Shown here in pieces: positions 12,401 through 24,340 of a DNA stretch of 64,000 bases. A program made the position numbers and the translations under genes. The stretch spans positions 13,265,950-13,329,949 of the forward strand of contig NC_037596.1 of assembly GCF_003073045.1 (NCBI RefSeq), given 5' to 3'. Source of the DNA: Pomacea canaliculata (lineage: Eukaryota; Mollusca; Gastropoda; Architaenioglossa; Ampullariidae). Each line of letters starts with the position of its first letter. Position 1 is the first letter of the stretch. The notes beneath the pieces are model-generated. The model was not told the origin of the DNA. It did not search any database and saw only the letters and a list, made by a program, of their open reading frames with translations.

Positions 12401-14548
12401 CTGAAAAAAAAAATCAAACAATTCTTCGTTAAATAAATCACACTAAATAAATCATTAAATAAATTGTAATTGCATTGTGTGAAACTAAACTCAGCTACAA
12501 TGAGATTATTGTATGCTTTATAAGTAAGTCTGAAAAACTCTAAACCAAAAGCGATCTTTTTCCAAATATTTTTTTAAATTAAAGCATGCGCGTGTTTATG
12601 TTTAATCTTCAGAATATTTCAGTGTTTCGGAATGTCCAAATATGTCTCAAAGATGGCACAGGATTTACCGCTAAAATACTTTCATCTGTATAGACATGTA
12701 TTAAATCTTAATAAATATGTGTCCATAAGGTTATAATTCCGCACAGGTTTATAAGATAAGGACTGATATTAACTAACCAAGTAAAGAATTAATTGAGGTT
12801 AAAATTTATCATTTAACATTAATAAATAGAAGAGTTTTTCTCCAGTAAAATTTGAAAGTTCTTATCACTTACCTATTTTATATCTAGCTATGACTTATCT
12901 ATCAATCCTTCGTATATCGGCCTGAGCCTTCTTTTATTTACTGACTTGTATAGAACCGTCGTTATTAATAGTTCGCAAAAAAAATACGAACATGTTTTAC
13001 AGAGATATTACAAATAAAAAAACTGCTTTCTAACATCAGAAGTTCCAAAATATTTGGAATGTTTAAGCCACTGTAAGGCTGTTGTCATCGTTTGCCTAGT
13101 TTGATTCTCAGAGGGTTTGTGTATTTTCACTTACTACAAACACTGAGTGAACGTCACATCAATATAAGTTCATCCAGCACGTCACTAATTCATTTTCCTA
13201 CTTGTTAAAATGTGAACTGACAAATATCTTGAGAATAAATAAGATAAAACAATTTTCTGGGGTGGAACATTTTCCAATCACTCCTTACCTTCGACTCCCT
13301 TCAATAGGCGCAAGCCCTCGATTGTGTCTAAAAATAGCATCGTCGTCATATGATTCATCTATCTACATCTAACGACAACTTCGTTGGCTTATCGTGGAAA
13401 TTTTTTTTATTATTTAACAATATTATTTATATTATTTTATTTAAGACCTCGGTTATTTTCTCTGTAAACGTTACCAAGATTTTGTTTAAAAAAAAACAAC
13501 ACGAAAAACAAAAACAAAAAACTAATATGTCTAACATCAATTGCAATCAAGTTGAACGTCAGCTATAAGAATTAATATAAAGAAGTTAATAATATAGTTT
13601 AATGGTGTATGCATTATTCAGTAAGGTATAAAGTAATGTTCTGCGTGGTACAATTCTTTTTCTCCTGTATATTTATCTGTATAGCGCGCACCAGGGTCGG
13701 GAAGCTAAGTGACAAACCACACCAGAAACTATGACATTTTTTGAGTACTTTACTGCACTTGAGTACGAAGTTTACATACACTCGCCTTATTTAGGTACAT
13801 GTCGGTGTTCCGTATAAGATGCTTCTTTCTTTATTTGCTTGTTTTCTTTTTTCCTACATTCTTGCTTCTGCAGAATGCATATTTTGAGGGGAAAAAAGAA
13901 ACTACGCATTTCAACTTTTCTTGGCCAGAATGGTGAACAGCTAAAGAGTTTAACAAAGAAAGATTTAACGGCAGTCATAACCAAAAATGCTGACAAACAC
14001 TGATGATTAATAGTGTAAGACTAGAAAACGATATTAAGAATATGAAATTACCTTCTCAGTAATATTTTAGGCAGAGCGAGGTCCTGTGACTGAACACCTC
14101 GCAGCCCCAATGATGATCTCGTTAAACAAGCTTAAGCTTCTTTTCCGTAGAGTTTGCGATGGTCATATGGGGTATTTCCGTTGACTAGAAAACTGTTGAA
14201 CAATGATAACAAAAATAATAATAGCAATGATAATAACATCAGAAGAACGAAGGTATAGCTTTTCATTACCATCGATCCATTATCGAGGATGAAAGACTTT
14301 CGGATTAGCAAAAATGTGTCTCTATTCCCGTCTACCTCCCTACTCCGTTCTGTTTATCCTAACTCTTGTATTTATTCTTACTTGCATAAACCAAACATGG
14401 GTAAATGTACGCTAACAGTTTATCATATGAAAGCTCATTATGGTCGCTGCAATGGAGGCAGCATCATTGGAAATTAGAACCTATGGTATGTGAATGTGTA
14501 TACGTCTTAGTAATATTCATCACTGCAACGTTTCATTCAGATGCTGTG

Positions 14549-14762
14549 ACTAAGGGAAGGTGATAGAAAAAGAAGGGAGGAAGGAGGAAGAAGCAAGGAT
14601 GGAGAAAAAAGACGGACGAGGAAGAAAACAGAAAGATAGAAAGACAAAAAGGAGAAAGGAAGAATAAGGCGGAAAGAAAGAAAGAATAAAGAAGGAATAA
14701 AGGAAGAAAGAAGTCAAACTGAAAGAACTGAGAAAGATAAAAGGAAGGAGGAAAGGAAAAAC
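14549..14762 (+). repeat. Polypurine (GA-rich) tract
   Basis: About 210 bases almost wholly A and G on the plus strand, made of irregular GAAAG, GGAAGG and GAAGAAA units. The open frame on the opposite strand (runs of Phe, Ser, Leu) is a by-product of this composition. Confidence 0.85.
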
Positions 14763-15426
14763 GATTATGTTCATTTCCAATCGGTTATTTGTGCTCTGTT
14801 CCATGCTGTGCACAGCGAAATGACATGCACGTGCGGGCTTACACTCTCTTCCGGCTTATCTTTATCTTTCCTGTGCACGCCAAGGAAAAGGCGCACATCA
14901 CGTGATACACAGGGTGGAAAAGCATCATGCAATACGCATCTTTGGCCGAGGTCTTGTGCATCTCCAAGCCGCTTACAGACCGGCAAAGGCCGCCGGAGTC
15001 TCTAAGTGCGATAAAGGGCGGGTCTTGTAACGATGGGCCACTTCCGCCTCCCGATCCGTCCTCCAGGCTAGAGACGGCTGTGTGTGCCTCGCATATTTTA
15101 TATGAATTCTAATGGTACCTAGAAACAAAGATATCCAGTACCAATATTGTCATTTTACCTAATGACTACGCACTTCTATATTTATGAGCTTTTCTCTCAA
15201 ACTCTGGTTGTTTTCAGCCAGTTTGAGACGCTTGCTAGTCACTCTCATCGACACTGATGTTTCTGCCTTGTCAGATGCTATTTGCCAAACAACAAAAATC
15301 ATGTAAACATAGTAAATACTTTACTTACCAAACAAAATGCAGCTTATCTCGGCAGGAGAAAAGATGATAAACAATTAAATGTCCTCTGATTGTTGAAAAC
15401 CCGCGCTTGCTATCACTGTTTCTGGT

Positions 15427-15443
15427 TTGCGCATGCGCACGCG
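15427..15443. promoter_or_regulatory. NRF1-like palindrome in GC-rich putative promoter
   Basis: The sequence TTGCGCATGCGCACGCG contains the palindrome TGCGCATGCGCA, the classic NRF1 binding pattern (established for animals). It lies about 90 bases upstream of a GTAAGT donor at 15336 on the minus strand, so it could serve a non-coding first exon of gene C. The surrounding 15400-15650 is richer in CG than its neighbours. No TATA box was noticed. Confidence 0.4.
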
Positions 15444-15770
15444 AGGATTTCTCAAGGCATTCCCCCACGATGTGAGTGTCAAGGATGCGTATGCAGATGT
15501 AGACGGTCCTCTAGCTGTGCTGCAGTTAAAGGGGTGACATGACCCGCACGCCACTTACCTGACGGCCGGCCAGTTCACGAGAGGTCAGAGGTTAGCGATG
15601 CCTAAATTGCCCGCGGGACAAGACCTCTGGCCAAGCTTACCTTTGTTGTGCTTGTTTTCTTCGTCTTCCTCTGTCCACGTTCCGCGATCAACTTTTCTTC
15701 AAGGAACTTGAATGAACTCGCGATATTGAAATATCTCCGTTATCAGTCAAACGTCTCCGCCAAAAGGGAA

Positions 15771-15993
15771 GTGGATGGTCGAGTGGTTCGAGCGGTGGCA
15801 TCCGAACTGAAAGCGCTCTGCTTCAATGCCCGATTAGCGCAGCAAACTTCCCCCAGTCGATCCAGCGGGCTGAAATGGGAACCTGACTCTATAAAGGGTT
15901 GGGGAAGGTAAAGCATCGAGGGAGACGAGAATGGCACCACCGTCGTGCATAGCTGGCCCCGAGGAAAGTGAGGTCACTAAGACTCCACCCTCC
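15771..15993 (+). repeat. tRNA-Ser/Leu-derived SINE
   Basis: The 5' part GGATGGTCGAGTGGTTCGAG resembles the A-box region of tRNA-Ser/Leu (consensus GTGGCCGAGTGGTT), followed by a GAACTGAAAGCG segment like an anticodon arm. A body follows with GGGTTGGGGAAGGTAAAGC and GAGGGAGACGAGAATGGCAC. It differs from the poly(C)-tailed SINE elsewhere in the window. Ends are approximate and no target duplication was identified. Confidence 0.6.
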
Positions 15994-16054
15994 TATATAA
16001 TATATAACATAAGATGCTAAACATTTTTATCATATGTATGTATAGGTCACTTAC

Positions 16055-19000
16055 CACGTTTGCATTTTTTTACCATTTTAACGGCGATGATAACAGCAGC
16101 GACAACGATAACACCAGCGACAGTAACGACAACAACGGTGGGCAGAGAAACTTTAAACACCGATCTGAGACCTTCTGATGCTGAAAAAAAGTCACATTTT
16201 GTTTACTTCTACTTTACACATCTCCGGTTGAAGTGTTTTCAGACATTATCATGCTGGATCGGGCAGTTTACATTTTGTAGTAAAAGGTGAGAAGGAGAGA
16301 CAACATAAATTCGTTGAATTGCTATCCACATTCACCAAGAAATGTCATCAATCAGAGATTAAGTCTCAATTACATTTATGACAGTGCTTTTCTAAAATCA
16401 CACTTATGCTTATAAAAATGTAATAGTGCATTCACAGCAGTAGTCATGTGTATTCATTTCAATACCTTCCTGTATGTATTAATCTGATGATGACGCATGT
16501 ACCCATTCGTTCTTAGCAACCCTCAGTCCCAGCTAGGCATTTCTTAACAGTTCCCATGTATATTCCGTATACCTTCAATGAAGCTTAGTGCTGTATTCGA
16601 AAAGCCTCCTTCGTTGTGAAGAGTTAAGGTCCAGTTTCCTTGTAGATGGATGTCTTCCTTGTCAAAGAGAAGACCTAAGATCAGATCGGGTGGATCACCA
16701 CTGAGGCTACAGTTTACTTTCTTTACGAAGTCCAGAGACAGGGATGTCAAGATACATTCTTTGACTGATGTCGTGTGAGCCTTGACACGAAATGTTGCAG
16801 CATCAACAAGTTGAGGACGAACAAACTTTACAGACTCGCCAACAAACTGCGGAGGACCTGCAACAAGATAACCTAAGCGTAATGATTAAATTAAACAGGT
16901 TAACAAATACATCACACACACACAATATCATTTTCATTTCTTGCTTGCTTGTTTGATGTCACACATTAAAACGCCTATTATCCTGCATTAATACACATTA
17001 GAAACTCGTAAGAAGTAGTATAACTGTTCCTTTTCTACTCACATCTGACCAGAAACGACAGCGATCTATTGAGTTCTGACCCGTTTCCTTGACAATGAAC
17101 TGTCGGCCAGTCATCTTCACACTGAGCTGTCAGTAACATGTTTAGAGGACCTTCACTTTTAGTAAGATTATTTCCATTGCTGTTGAACAAATGAAAGACG
17201 ACAGGCGGGTTTCCTTTGTTAAAGTTGCATGAGATGGTGACCTTCTGACCCTCGTTGATGAGATGAGTGTCGTTCACCTGTTGTCCATCTACAGTCAGAC
17301 TTGTGACTTTAGGTGGGTCTGCCACATACACATACCCTTCCCCGATTATTTTCGCCTGAACACTTTATACATGAACGTACAAATGCAAACGGTTATTTAT
17401 TCTGCTGTACATACAATAATTGATTTGCTATACTCATAAAACAGTCAGTCATAATATGAACCCTTTTTAAAAGCTCTGTAATAAGCAATATATGGCAACA
17501 GAAATTTTTTTTTTTTACTTTTAAGGCTATATTCATGAGACTTCAACTTTGTGTTGTATTCTAAAGAGACACGAAAAAATGAAAAGAGAATTTCTACTTC
17601 TGCAAGATTATATTTGATTATTCTTCTTACGACATTACACTGTACACCCCATGCTTGCTAAATCATAGGCAACAGTTTGGGGCGATATTCACAGAGCAAC
17701 GGGTCTTGTCTCCCTAGTTATAAGTCTAGCAATTATGTTATATACTTAGGACCTTTGTTATAAATCAATGTCAGTGATACCCTTGGGTAAAAGTAACTTA
17801 AAGCAACACCCGCGGGTCGTGGACAATCAACCGTAACTTCGGAGAGAAGACAGTTTTCTTCGATGTTCTCATCCTGCATACAGGTAATGACTTTCTTCAC
17901 TTCATGAATACGATGCCGAACTGCCAAGTGAACACACGGTCGCATTATTCACTTAAGTATTCGAGAAAAGGTCACAATATAATTGCCCCCTGCTATGTGG
18001 TGATTGTAGTGTCTCTCGTTACTTACCAAAAATATCAAGGCGTATCATGCGTATTATATGGAAGGTGCTTTCTTTGAGAGTGTTGTTCTCCAGGTAAAGT
18101 TTAATGACAGTTGATGACCGGGTGACCAGCTGCGAAATTTGAATCTCCCAGGTCAGGGTGGAGCTGCTGAGTTCACGACTCTTCACCGAGCAGACTGCAT
18201 CGTCCTCCGAACCCCAGTAGTCGGAAGTCATTTCCTTACTTTGCTCATTCCATTCAAATACGCACTGACGTGTAAGTATGTTACTTTTGCACACATCAAA
18301 AGCAAATATTATTTTGTCCGAAAAATACGATGACTCGGTGCTATTGAGAAGATAGGAAATATTTGTAAAGTTGCCTTCTCTTTCAATCAAAGTCTCACTG
18401 AACCTTGTTATTCCACCTGAAACACAATCAAGTTTACAAAACGTAAATTATTTGACCCTTCGTCCTCTTTATTCATGAAACCAATGGAATTAACCGCCGC
18501 AAGCTTTGTTTTAGTCTTTTCTCTTATCAGAAATTACAGCACTATAATCCAGTCACAATTATCAGAATAAAACAACCAAACAAGTCGAAACTTTGGCGAA
18601 ATTCGTGTCTTGTCTCAGTACTTTATCACAAATTTTTTTTTATTTCAATGTAAGTATACTTTACCTTTTTAACCTCTTTCTTCCGAACACAAATCGTTGT
18701 TTTATATGTAGCACTGAGCTTACGTGGCATTTATAATGTTTCATACCAAATTGTGGCGATTTCTCAATCGTCAAATAAAAATGCATTTATACGTTTAAAG
18801 AAAACATGGATCTGTACTCTTTCAGTATGCTTTCCGGGCGCTACTCCTTAAAAAAAGACAAACAGAAACCGGATAGATAGATTTGGAGAAGCTTGAAGGC
18901 CCAAACGTTGCAGGTCTTAAAGTCGCTAGGCACTGATAATGTTCCAGCTGAGCTACTCAAGAAGGGTGGGGAAGAAACTACGAAGGCCCTGACTGTCCTG

Positions 19001-20503
19001 TGCCAAAGAGTCTGGGAGCGCAAGGAATGGCCCAAAGAATGGACGCAGTCACTAATCATACCCCTCCCCAAAAAGGAAACAGCAAACAGTCTAAGAACTA
19101 CAGAGCCATAAGCTTTATCAGCCATCAAAGCAAAGTCATGCTAAAAATCATACAGAACCACACCACAACCACCGCAGAAGAGCTGCTAGCAGAAGAACAG
19201 GCTGGATTCAAACCACGTAGAAGCACAGATGGGCGGATCTTCAACTGTCGCATTCTCATAGAAAAGCGTTTTCAGCATCAACGAAACCTCTATCATAACT
19301 TAATTGACTTTAAAAAGGCATTTGACATAGTCTGGCATGAGGGGCTATGGCATGTGATGCGAAAATTCAACATCGAAGAAGTCCTCGTTCAAGTCGTCGA
19401 AGCTATGTACAATAGCTCAGTGATGCTGAACAACCAAATAAGATGTTGCTTTCACACCACTATCACAGGTGCTATCACAGGTGCTGTTTAATATCTTCTG
19501 GGAGAGCATCATGCTCGAAGCTCTCCACGACCACCATACTTCTATCTCAATTAGTGAAAGACTAATCTGCATCCTATAACATACAACATAGGTCTGTTAG
19601 TGGGCGCTAACAATAAACTGCATGACCTCATCAACAGACATAAATATGGAAAATGGAGACCAGCACTGTAAAAAGCAACGTTATAATCAATGGCAGACGC
19701 AAATCAGAGATCTACATAAACAGGGTACAGCTGGAAGAGGTCAGCAGCTTCAAATACTTGGGAGCCACCCTCTCCAAGGACGGCATCTTCACGTCAGCTA
19801 TCTGCATCAGGATCGCAGCAGCGATAGTAGCAATAGCTAGACTAAACAGAATCTGGCATAGCCATAGGATAAGGTTCACTACCAAGTATAAGTTGTACAA
19901 ATCCCTGGTAATACCGGTCCTGCTCTACTGATGTGAACTTTGCACGCCGAGACGGAAAGTAGAATCCAGGTATTCGAGAATAAGTGCATGAGGAGGTTGC
20001 TCCAAATCTTCGACAAAGAACATAGAACTAATGACTTTGTACGAAGCAGTTAAGATGGCTACACTCGTAGGATACCAGGAACCTCTCCTCTCAACAGTCA
20101 AGCGACGTAAGCTAGTCTTCTTTGGTCATTTGACCAGGCACGACACCCGATCTAAGATTGTCCTTCAAAGCACTTTGGAGGGTAATGAACGCCTCGGTTT
20201 CCAGAGGAAAAACTGGCTTACGAAGATGAAAGACTGGAGGCCGTCCTGTACAGGACCTGCTGACTATCGCCCACAATAAGCAAGAGTGGCGGCCATGTCA
20301 GCTACCACGTCTGTCCATTGGATCCTTCTCTGCAGGTCAATGAACGACTGACTGGCAGAGATAAACTACCATACACGTAAAGCAGTCAAAACTTTAGTAC
20401 ATCGTAATCAACAGTAATACTCACACGTAGAAGAAATTGTTTGATTTTGTGTTGTAAACACAATCAGTAACACAACAGCTATAAGGTTAAAAGTATCCAT
20501 CAT
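16055..20503 (-). CDS. Gene B: three-Ig-domain type I membrane protein
   Basis: Exons with consistent phase 1 joins: leader 20503-20425 (26 codons, MMDTFNLIAVVLLIVF...); Ig1 18416-18027 (390 nt; GITRFSETL, VCKSNILTRQC, ISQLVTRSS); Ig2 17318-17043 (276 nt; PPKVTSLTVDGQ, VTISCNFNKGNPPVVFHL, AQCEDDWPTVHC); Ig3 16857-16573 (285 nt; PPQFVGESVKF, KVNCSLSGDPPDL, WTLTLHNEG); TM 16180-16055 (SEGLRSVFKVSLP, then VVVVTVAGVIVVAAVI, then KMVKKCKR). All five are open. NxT/S sites suggest glycosylation. The TM exon ends in phase 1 at GTAAGT, so tail exons must follow below 16055 but were not found. Intron 1 holds an RTE-like LINE. It is the intact counterpart of gene A, so a surface receptor or adhesion molecule is likely; the ligand is unknown. 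Confidence 0.8.
18870..20375 (+). mobile_element. RTE-like LINE fragment (reverse transcriptase)
   Basis: Degraded non-LTR reverse transcriptase sequence in several frames: DNVPAELLKKGGEE, WTQSLIIPLPKK, NYRAISFISHQSKVMLKI, LLAEEQAGFKPRRST, NLIDFKKAFDIVWHEGLW, VSSFKYLGATLSKDG, LYKSLVIPVLLY, and LVFFGHLTRHDTRSKIVLQ. The order fits RT domains 1-7 plus the usual C-terminal segment of RTE/BovB-like LINEs. It is 5' truncated, since no endonuclease is present. The catalytic F/YADD block is missing from the visible frames, and at least three frame changes or stops occur. It lies in intron 1 of gene B, antisense to it. Ends are approximate and no target duplication was found. Confidence 0.8.
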
Positions 20504-21633
20504 CAGATCGCCCCTCTCTTGTGGTAAGCCAAAACTTAATCATAAACTTGACGGAAACATTGAGCACATCCGGCACAGACTGTTTCGTTTTCCTCGTACA
20601 GCGTTTTGCAAGTTTGGTCTAGCTGTGTTTTAAAGGAACCCGATTTATTTAAATTACTTTCGACTTAGTTGTATGTGTCTAGCGCATGTTTCCCAATGAA
20701 AGAGTTTGACATTAAAGTGTTAAAAAAACAAATGAAAAGAGGAAAGTATTCATTAAGTTTTTACATCAAGTTGGTGTTATCAGTGATTCAAAGAATAGTC
20801 CTTCTCTTGCTATAGTATAGTGCATGTAAAGGTTGATGTGGGCTCTGTCGCTCAATGGATTGATTATTTGACAAGCATTGGCCCACACCTAATTACAACA
20901 CAATCACTGCATGTCCATTCACAAAATCATAGAAATAGATCACTATATATATATATGAATGAAAAGAATGCAATAAAAACAGTATATACATATACATAAA
21001 TGGTTTACAGTTAGGTCCAAACGTTATCATAAAAACTTATCTCGCGTCGATGTCGCTCGCCTCATAAATGTTCACACAGTAATCCAATGTTCACAGTTTA
21101 TTAACAGAAACAGGTTGCACGATGAATCGACAGCTGTAGAAAAAAACACTAGACAAGAATAAAAACACTTTAGGCGCCATTCGTGAAAGTTGCTAAAGAG
21201 AACGCGAAATTGTGAAACAAACAGTGCTGTTATGGAACATGTAAGAGCGATTCGAGGCGAAAAGATAGAGATCACATGCAATGGGTGGATTTAATATGCT
21301 TTCCTCTACCAAACATTGATTATTTTAAGAGTAAACGATTTCAAAATTTTGGGTACTGAGTGAGGCCTTCTGTAGTTAATTCTTTTTATGTTTTCTTTTT
21401 CAATGAATTAGAGCTAGGAAACGGGACCATCTCGCTCCTCTCTTTCGTTTTCTGCACTGGCTACCCATCCGTTCTCGTATTCAGTCCTTGCTGGTTTTAT
21501 TTTTATTTTATTATTTTTTTTATCATTAATAATTTTTTTTTCTTTGCTGCCTCCTGCCCTGAATATTTCTATGAACATCCCTACGTTCCATCCAGACATC
21601 TCTGATGATCGTCTACTTACGCTCCCTCTCACC
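20504..21633. other. Upstream flank of gene B, no gene seen
   Basis: Probably contains the promoter and any 5' UTR of gene B (transcribed leftward). No clear TATA box or coding exon was found. A short TA run is at 20942-20955, and T-rich low-complexity sequence at 21490-21540 precedes the Harbinger copy. Confidence 0.4.
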
Positions 21634-24340
21634 CGGTTGCACTGCTCGGGCGTAAGGCCTTAGTCGGGACGTAGCAAGGGTATAGTACCCGACTAAATTT
21701 ACGACCGTTGCATTGCACCCGACTAGGCGAAGTTTAGTCCGCAGCTCGGGCGTAATTTTAGTCAAAAAAGGGGGTTGGCGTAGCTGCCGACTAGCAAGTG
21801 ACTAACTTATGAGCGTCCACAGCAACTCGGTTTTCGTTTAGAAATTTTACAGAAGAAACGTAGGACGACGATGCGAAACTTGTTTTTGGTAGATGAAAGT
21901 TATATACTTTTACAAAATGGACCTTAAACTTGTTAATCATTATCGTGAACTTTAACAAAATACGGCGAAAGTGAGCCTTCGGAGCAGAGGCGGCGTTAGG
22001 ACCACGCGGGGCCTGGGGCCGACCATCCGCGCGGGGCCGGTTACATTGAGTACGTGTATCAAATATCCCTATGGATATGATGCCGGAAGCACTGATTTAT
22101 ATACAGTTAGATAGGCTGGATGTATTTCGCGAAATAACGCACAAATTTAGTGTTTTAATTGTTCGTAACCGTTTGCGACAGTAGTGGTTTTTTCTTAAAG
22201 CGAAATAATATGGTGACGGTAACTTAGTAAACTGCTTGTTACTATTGTCGGTTTAACGTGAAGACATGGGTTCAATAATTTGCTTAATTAGAACTTAGAA
22301 GTGTTTTCTGAACGTCATTTTTTGTCACAACTTGTTTACCACAGCTAGCAATAAGTCATAAAGATGACCTCGGGTTAGGTGACCAGACGTTTCGGGGGCG
22401 AAAGCAGGAGACGTGCCGATGATGGTGACGTCACTGACAAAGAACGCTGAAAAAATTAAGGGGGGGGGACTTTCCTCTGACTTTGCCGAGTAGTGATGCT
22501 TTCAACGGCAGATCTGTCCACGCCACTACATATTCCATTTAAAATAGAAAACCGGTATTTAACATTTAAATTAAAATATTCCTACCTTATCTCCCGCTCA
22601 GCCAACTTTGCGGACGTGAGGTGAGGCGCTGTAACAAATTATGGTACTTCGCCATCTTGGGAGGCTGTTACCGCGTTCATAGACCGTGAATCTCCTTGTA
22701 AAGTCTCAGTCATTGCAAGATAGTGTCATAAATTTTTTCACAAGGATTTCGTGAATTTTCCCTGTCAAAGTTGCACCGCACAATTAAAAGTCCTTTCAAT
22801 GTTTCCACCTTTAACTGTCTTTTCACTGGCGTCTGGCGATGTCCGTATCGTCCCCGACATTAGTTTAGTCACGGATCCGTACTCACAGAAAACGATTACT
22901 GGAAGTGAATAAAATGCCGGGCAGCGGAAAACACGCGGGAGGACGAAATGCCGAGAGGTGAGGGGAAACGTGCTGACGTAGGCTTGATGAGATGGCAGGG
23001 TATCTGATGTACCCGGGCCAGCGGTTGTGAAGGGGGCCCGGCCTTGGTCAGTGGATTGTTTTCCCTCTTTTTCTTTTCTCTTAAAGGAAGGTCTGAAGAA
23101 GGAACACCCAAGCAGTCTGCAGTATACAATTTCCAGACCTAAGGTAGGCGGGGTAGTCGGGGTACGGGCCAGATGTCAGAGGGCCGCTGGACACAATGAT
23201 TTATGGCGCATGAACTGTTTAGAAGAACGTTCGTGCATTGAGGTCGCTGGATTAATGTGCCACTTGGGGGACCTGCAAGCAAGTTGGAATCGACAATAAA
23301 AAGGTGGATATGTTACTGATGTATGGCCACTCTGTGAATGGAAAGGATGGGCCACGCCGCTGGCACTACAACCTCTAAGCCCGAAGTGAGAGATGTCAAA
23401 GGAACTTGTTTCCTGTAGTTACTTCACGACACCGTGAAACTTTCTCTTCCCGTCTCTCCATCACCAAGCAAACTACATTAGTCTACAACTCTATACCCGG
23501 GGTGGCCTGTGGATGCCTTTGGATCGGCATCGTCTGCCAAAATCTAAAATGCACCTGTTTTCATTTTTTTTAAATTTAGCCTAGCTTACTTTTCTAAAAA
23601 TTTATTATATCAAGTATAACAGAGTTAGAAATCGGCATTCTGTAGCATTCCAACACAAAGTTAAAAGATAAAAAATAATAACAGGCTGACATGACTGTTA
23701 GAGGATGCCTTCAAAGGAAAGTGAGCGACTACAAAAAGCTTCACTTTACGCAATAAAGTCGGCAGGTGAAAGCCATTATGTACTCATTGGTTGTCCATTT
23801 CCATATATCACTAGGTTTGGGGTGTAGTCAGCTGCTGGCGTGGGTTGCCACTGGGAAGTGGGGGAACTCGGACAACCGTAACCAAAGAAGCTGACACCTT
23901 AAGAGGGACGACCACCGGCGATGTACCAGCGGCGCGTGCAATAAGATATCGGCCGGCAGGTCATTGTCGTCACGGGTCAAACCCTGGAGCCCGCACAGCG
24001 ATGAAAAATAAAGCAGGATCAAGAAAACACCGCCAAAACCAAAGTCGCGGATGAGAATCAGTGTACGGTATTTTTAAAGACATGCGGGACATTGTGGACT
24101 TGCCAGAAAGCGAGACATTGGGCGTACCGTCCGGACATTTTATGAGCAGGCGGGACACGAGGTCAAAAGCGTTGGGTCACCTTACCTCGGGCTGAAGCGC
24201 GGGGCCCCTTCGAGAGCGGGGCCTGGGGCGGCCGCCCCATTTGCCACCCCCTAACGCCGGCCCTGCTTCGGAGTCACGTTTTCGATTCTATTCTTCGGGA
24301 TGTTTTCAAACAGTTTCAGGAGATACGATCAACACGCATA
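21634..24340 (+). mobile_element. Harbinger-type element, 5' end fragment (split by a hAT)
   Basis: The left part (about 21634-21984) and right part (24266-24340) together match 26228-26650 nearly base for base: CCGGTTGCACTGCTCGGG..., GGCGTAGCTGCCGACTAGC, GAAACTTGTTTTTGGTAGAT, TTCGATTCTATTCTTCGGG. The 2281-bp hAT interrupts them. The second copy goes on into PIF/Harbinger transposase, which identifies the family. This copy diverges after 24340, so only the 5' subterminal region remains. The subterminal sequence carries repeats of CTCGGGCGTAA and CGACTA, typical of transposase-binding regions (inference). Confidence 0.7.
21985..24265. mobile_element. hAT-type DNA transposon, 2281 bp, with 8-bp target duplication
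   Basis: The ends are CAGAGGCGGCGTTAGG at 21985 and, reverse-complemented, CAGGGCCGGCGTTAGG at 24265: imperfect terminal inverted repeats of hAT form. It is flanked by the perfect 8-bp duplication CTTCGGAG (21977-21984 and 24266-24273), the hAT signature. The related Harbinger copy has a single CTTTGGAG at this point, which serves as the empty site. The motif GCGGGGCCTGGGGC occurs near both ends. The interior is GC-richer than the surroundings and has only short open frames, none recognisable as hAT transposase, so it is probably non-autonomous. Confidence 0.85.

Larger units (their letters stand above)
12401..16054. other. Spacer between genes B and C
   Basis: This region must hold the start of gene C and any tail exons of gene B. 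Candidates seen on the minus strand are a phase-1 coding exon at 13349-13289 and exons ending at GTAAG donors near 15336, 15559 and 15637, with the GC-richer stretch around 15400-15650 as the likeliest promoter. The predicted 28-nt post-TM exon of gene B was not recognised. A purine tract (14549-14762) and a SINE (15771-15993) are listed separately. Otherwise it is AT-rich without supportable coding sequence. Confidence 0.4.

Noticed and set aside
13787-13996. Minus-strand frame MSAFLVMTAVKSFFVKLF as gene C leader
   Set aside because: No donor in the right phase after the hydrophobic part, and low-complexity sequence follows.
14550-14813. 87-codon minus-strand frame of Phe/Ser/Leu
   Set aside because: Direct result of the polypurine tract; no real protein features.
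15648-15911. 87-codon plus-strand frame crossing the SINE
   Set aside because: Its second half (EVDGRVVRAVASELKA) is translated SINE sequence and the first half has no gene context.
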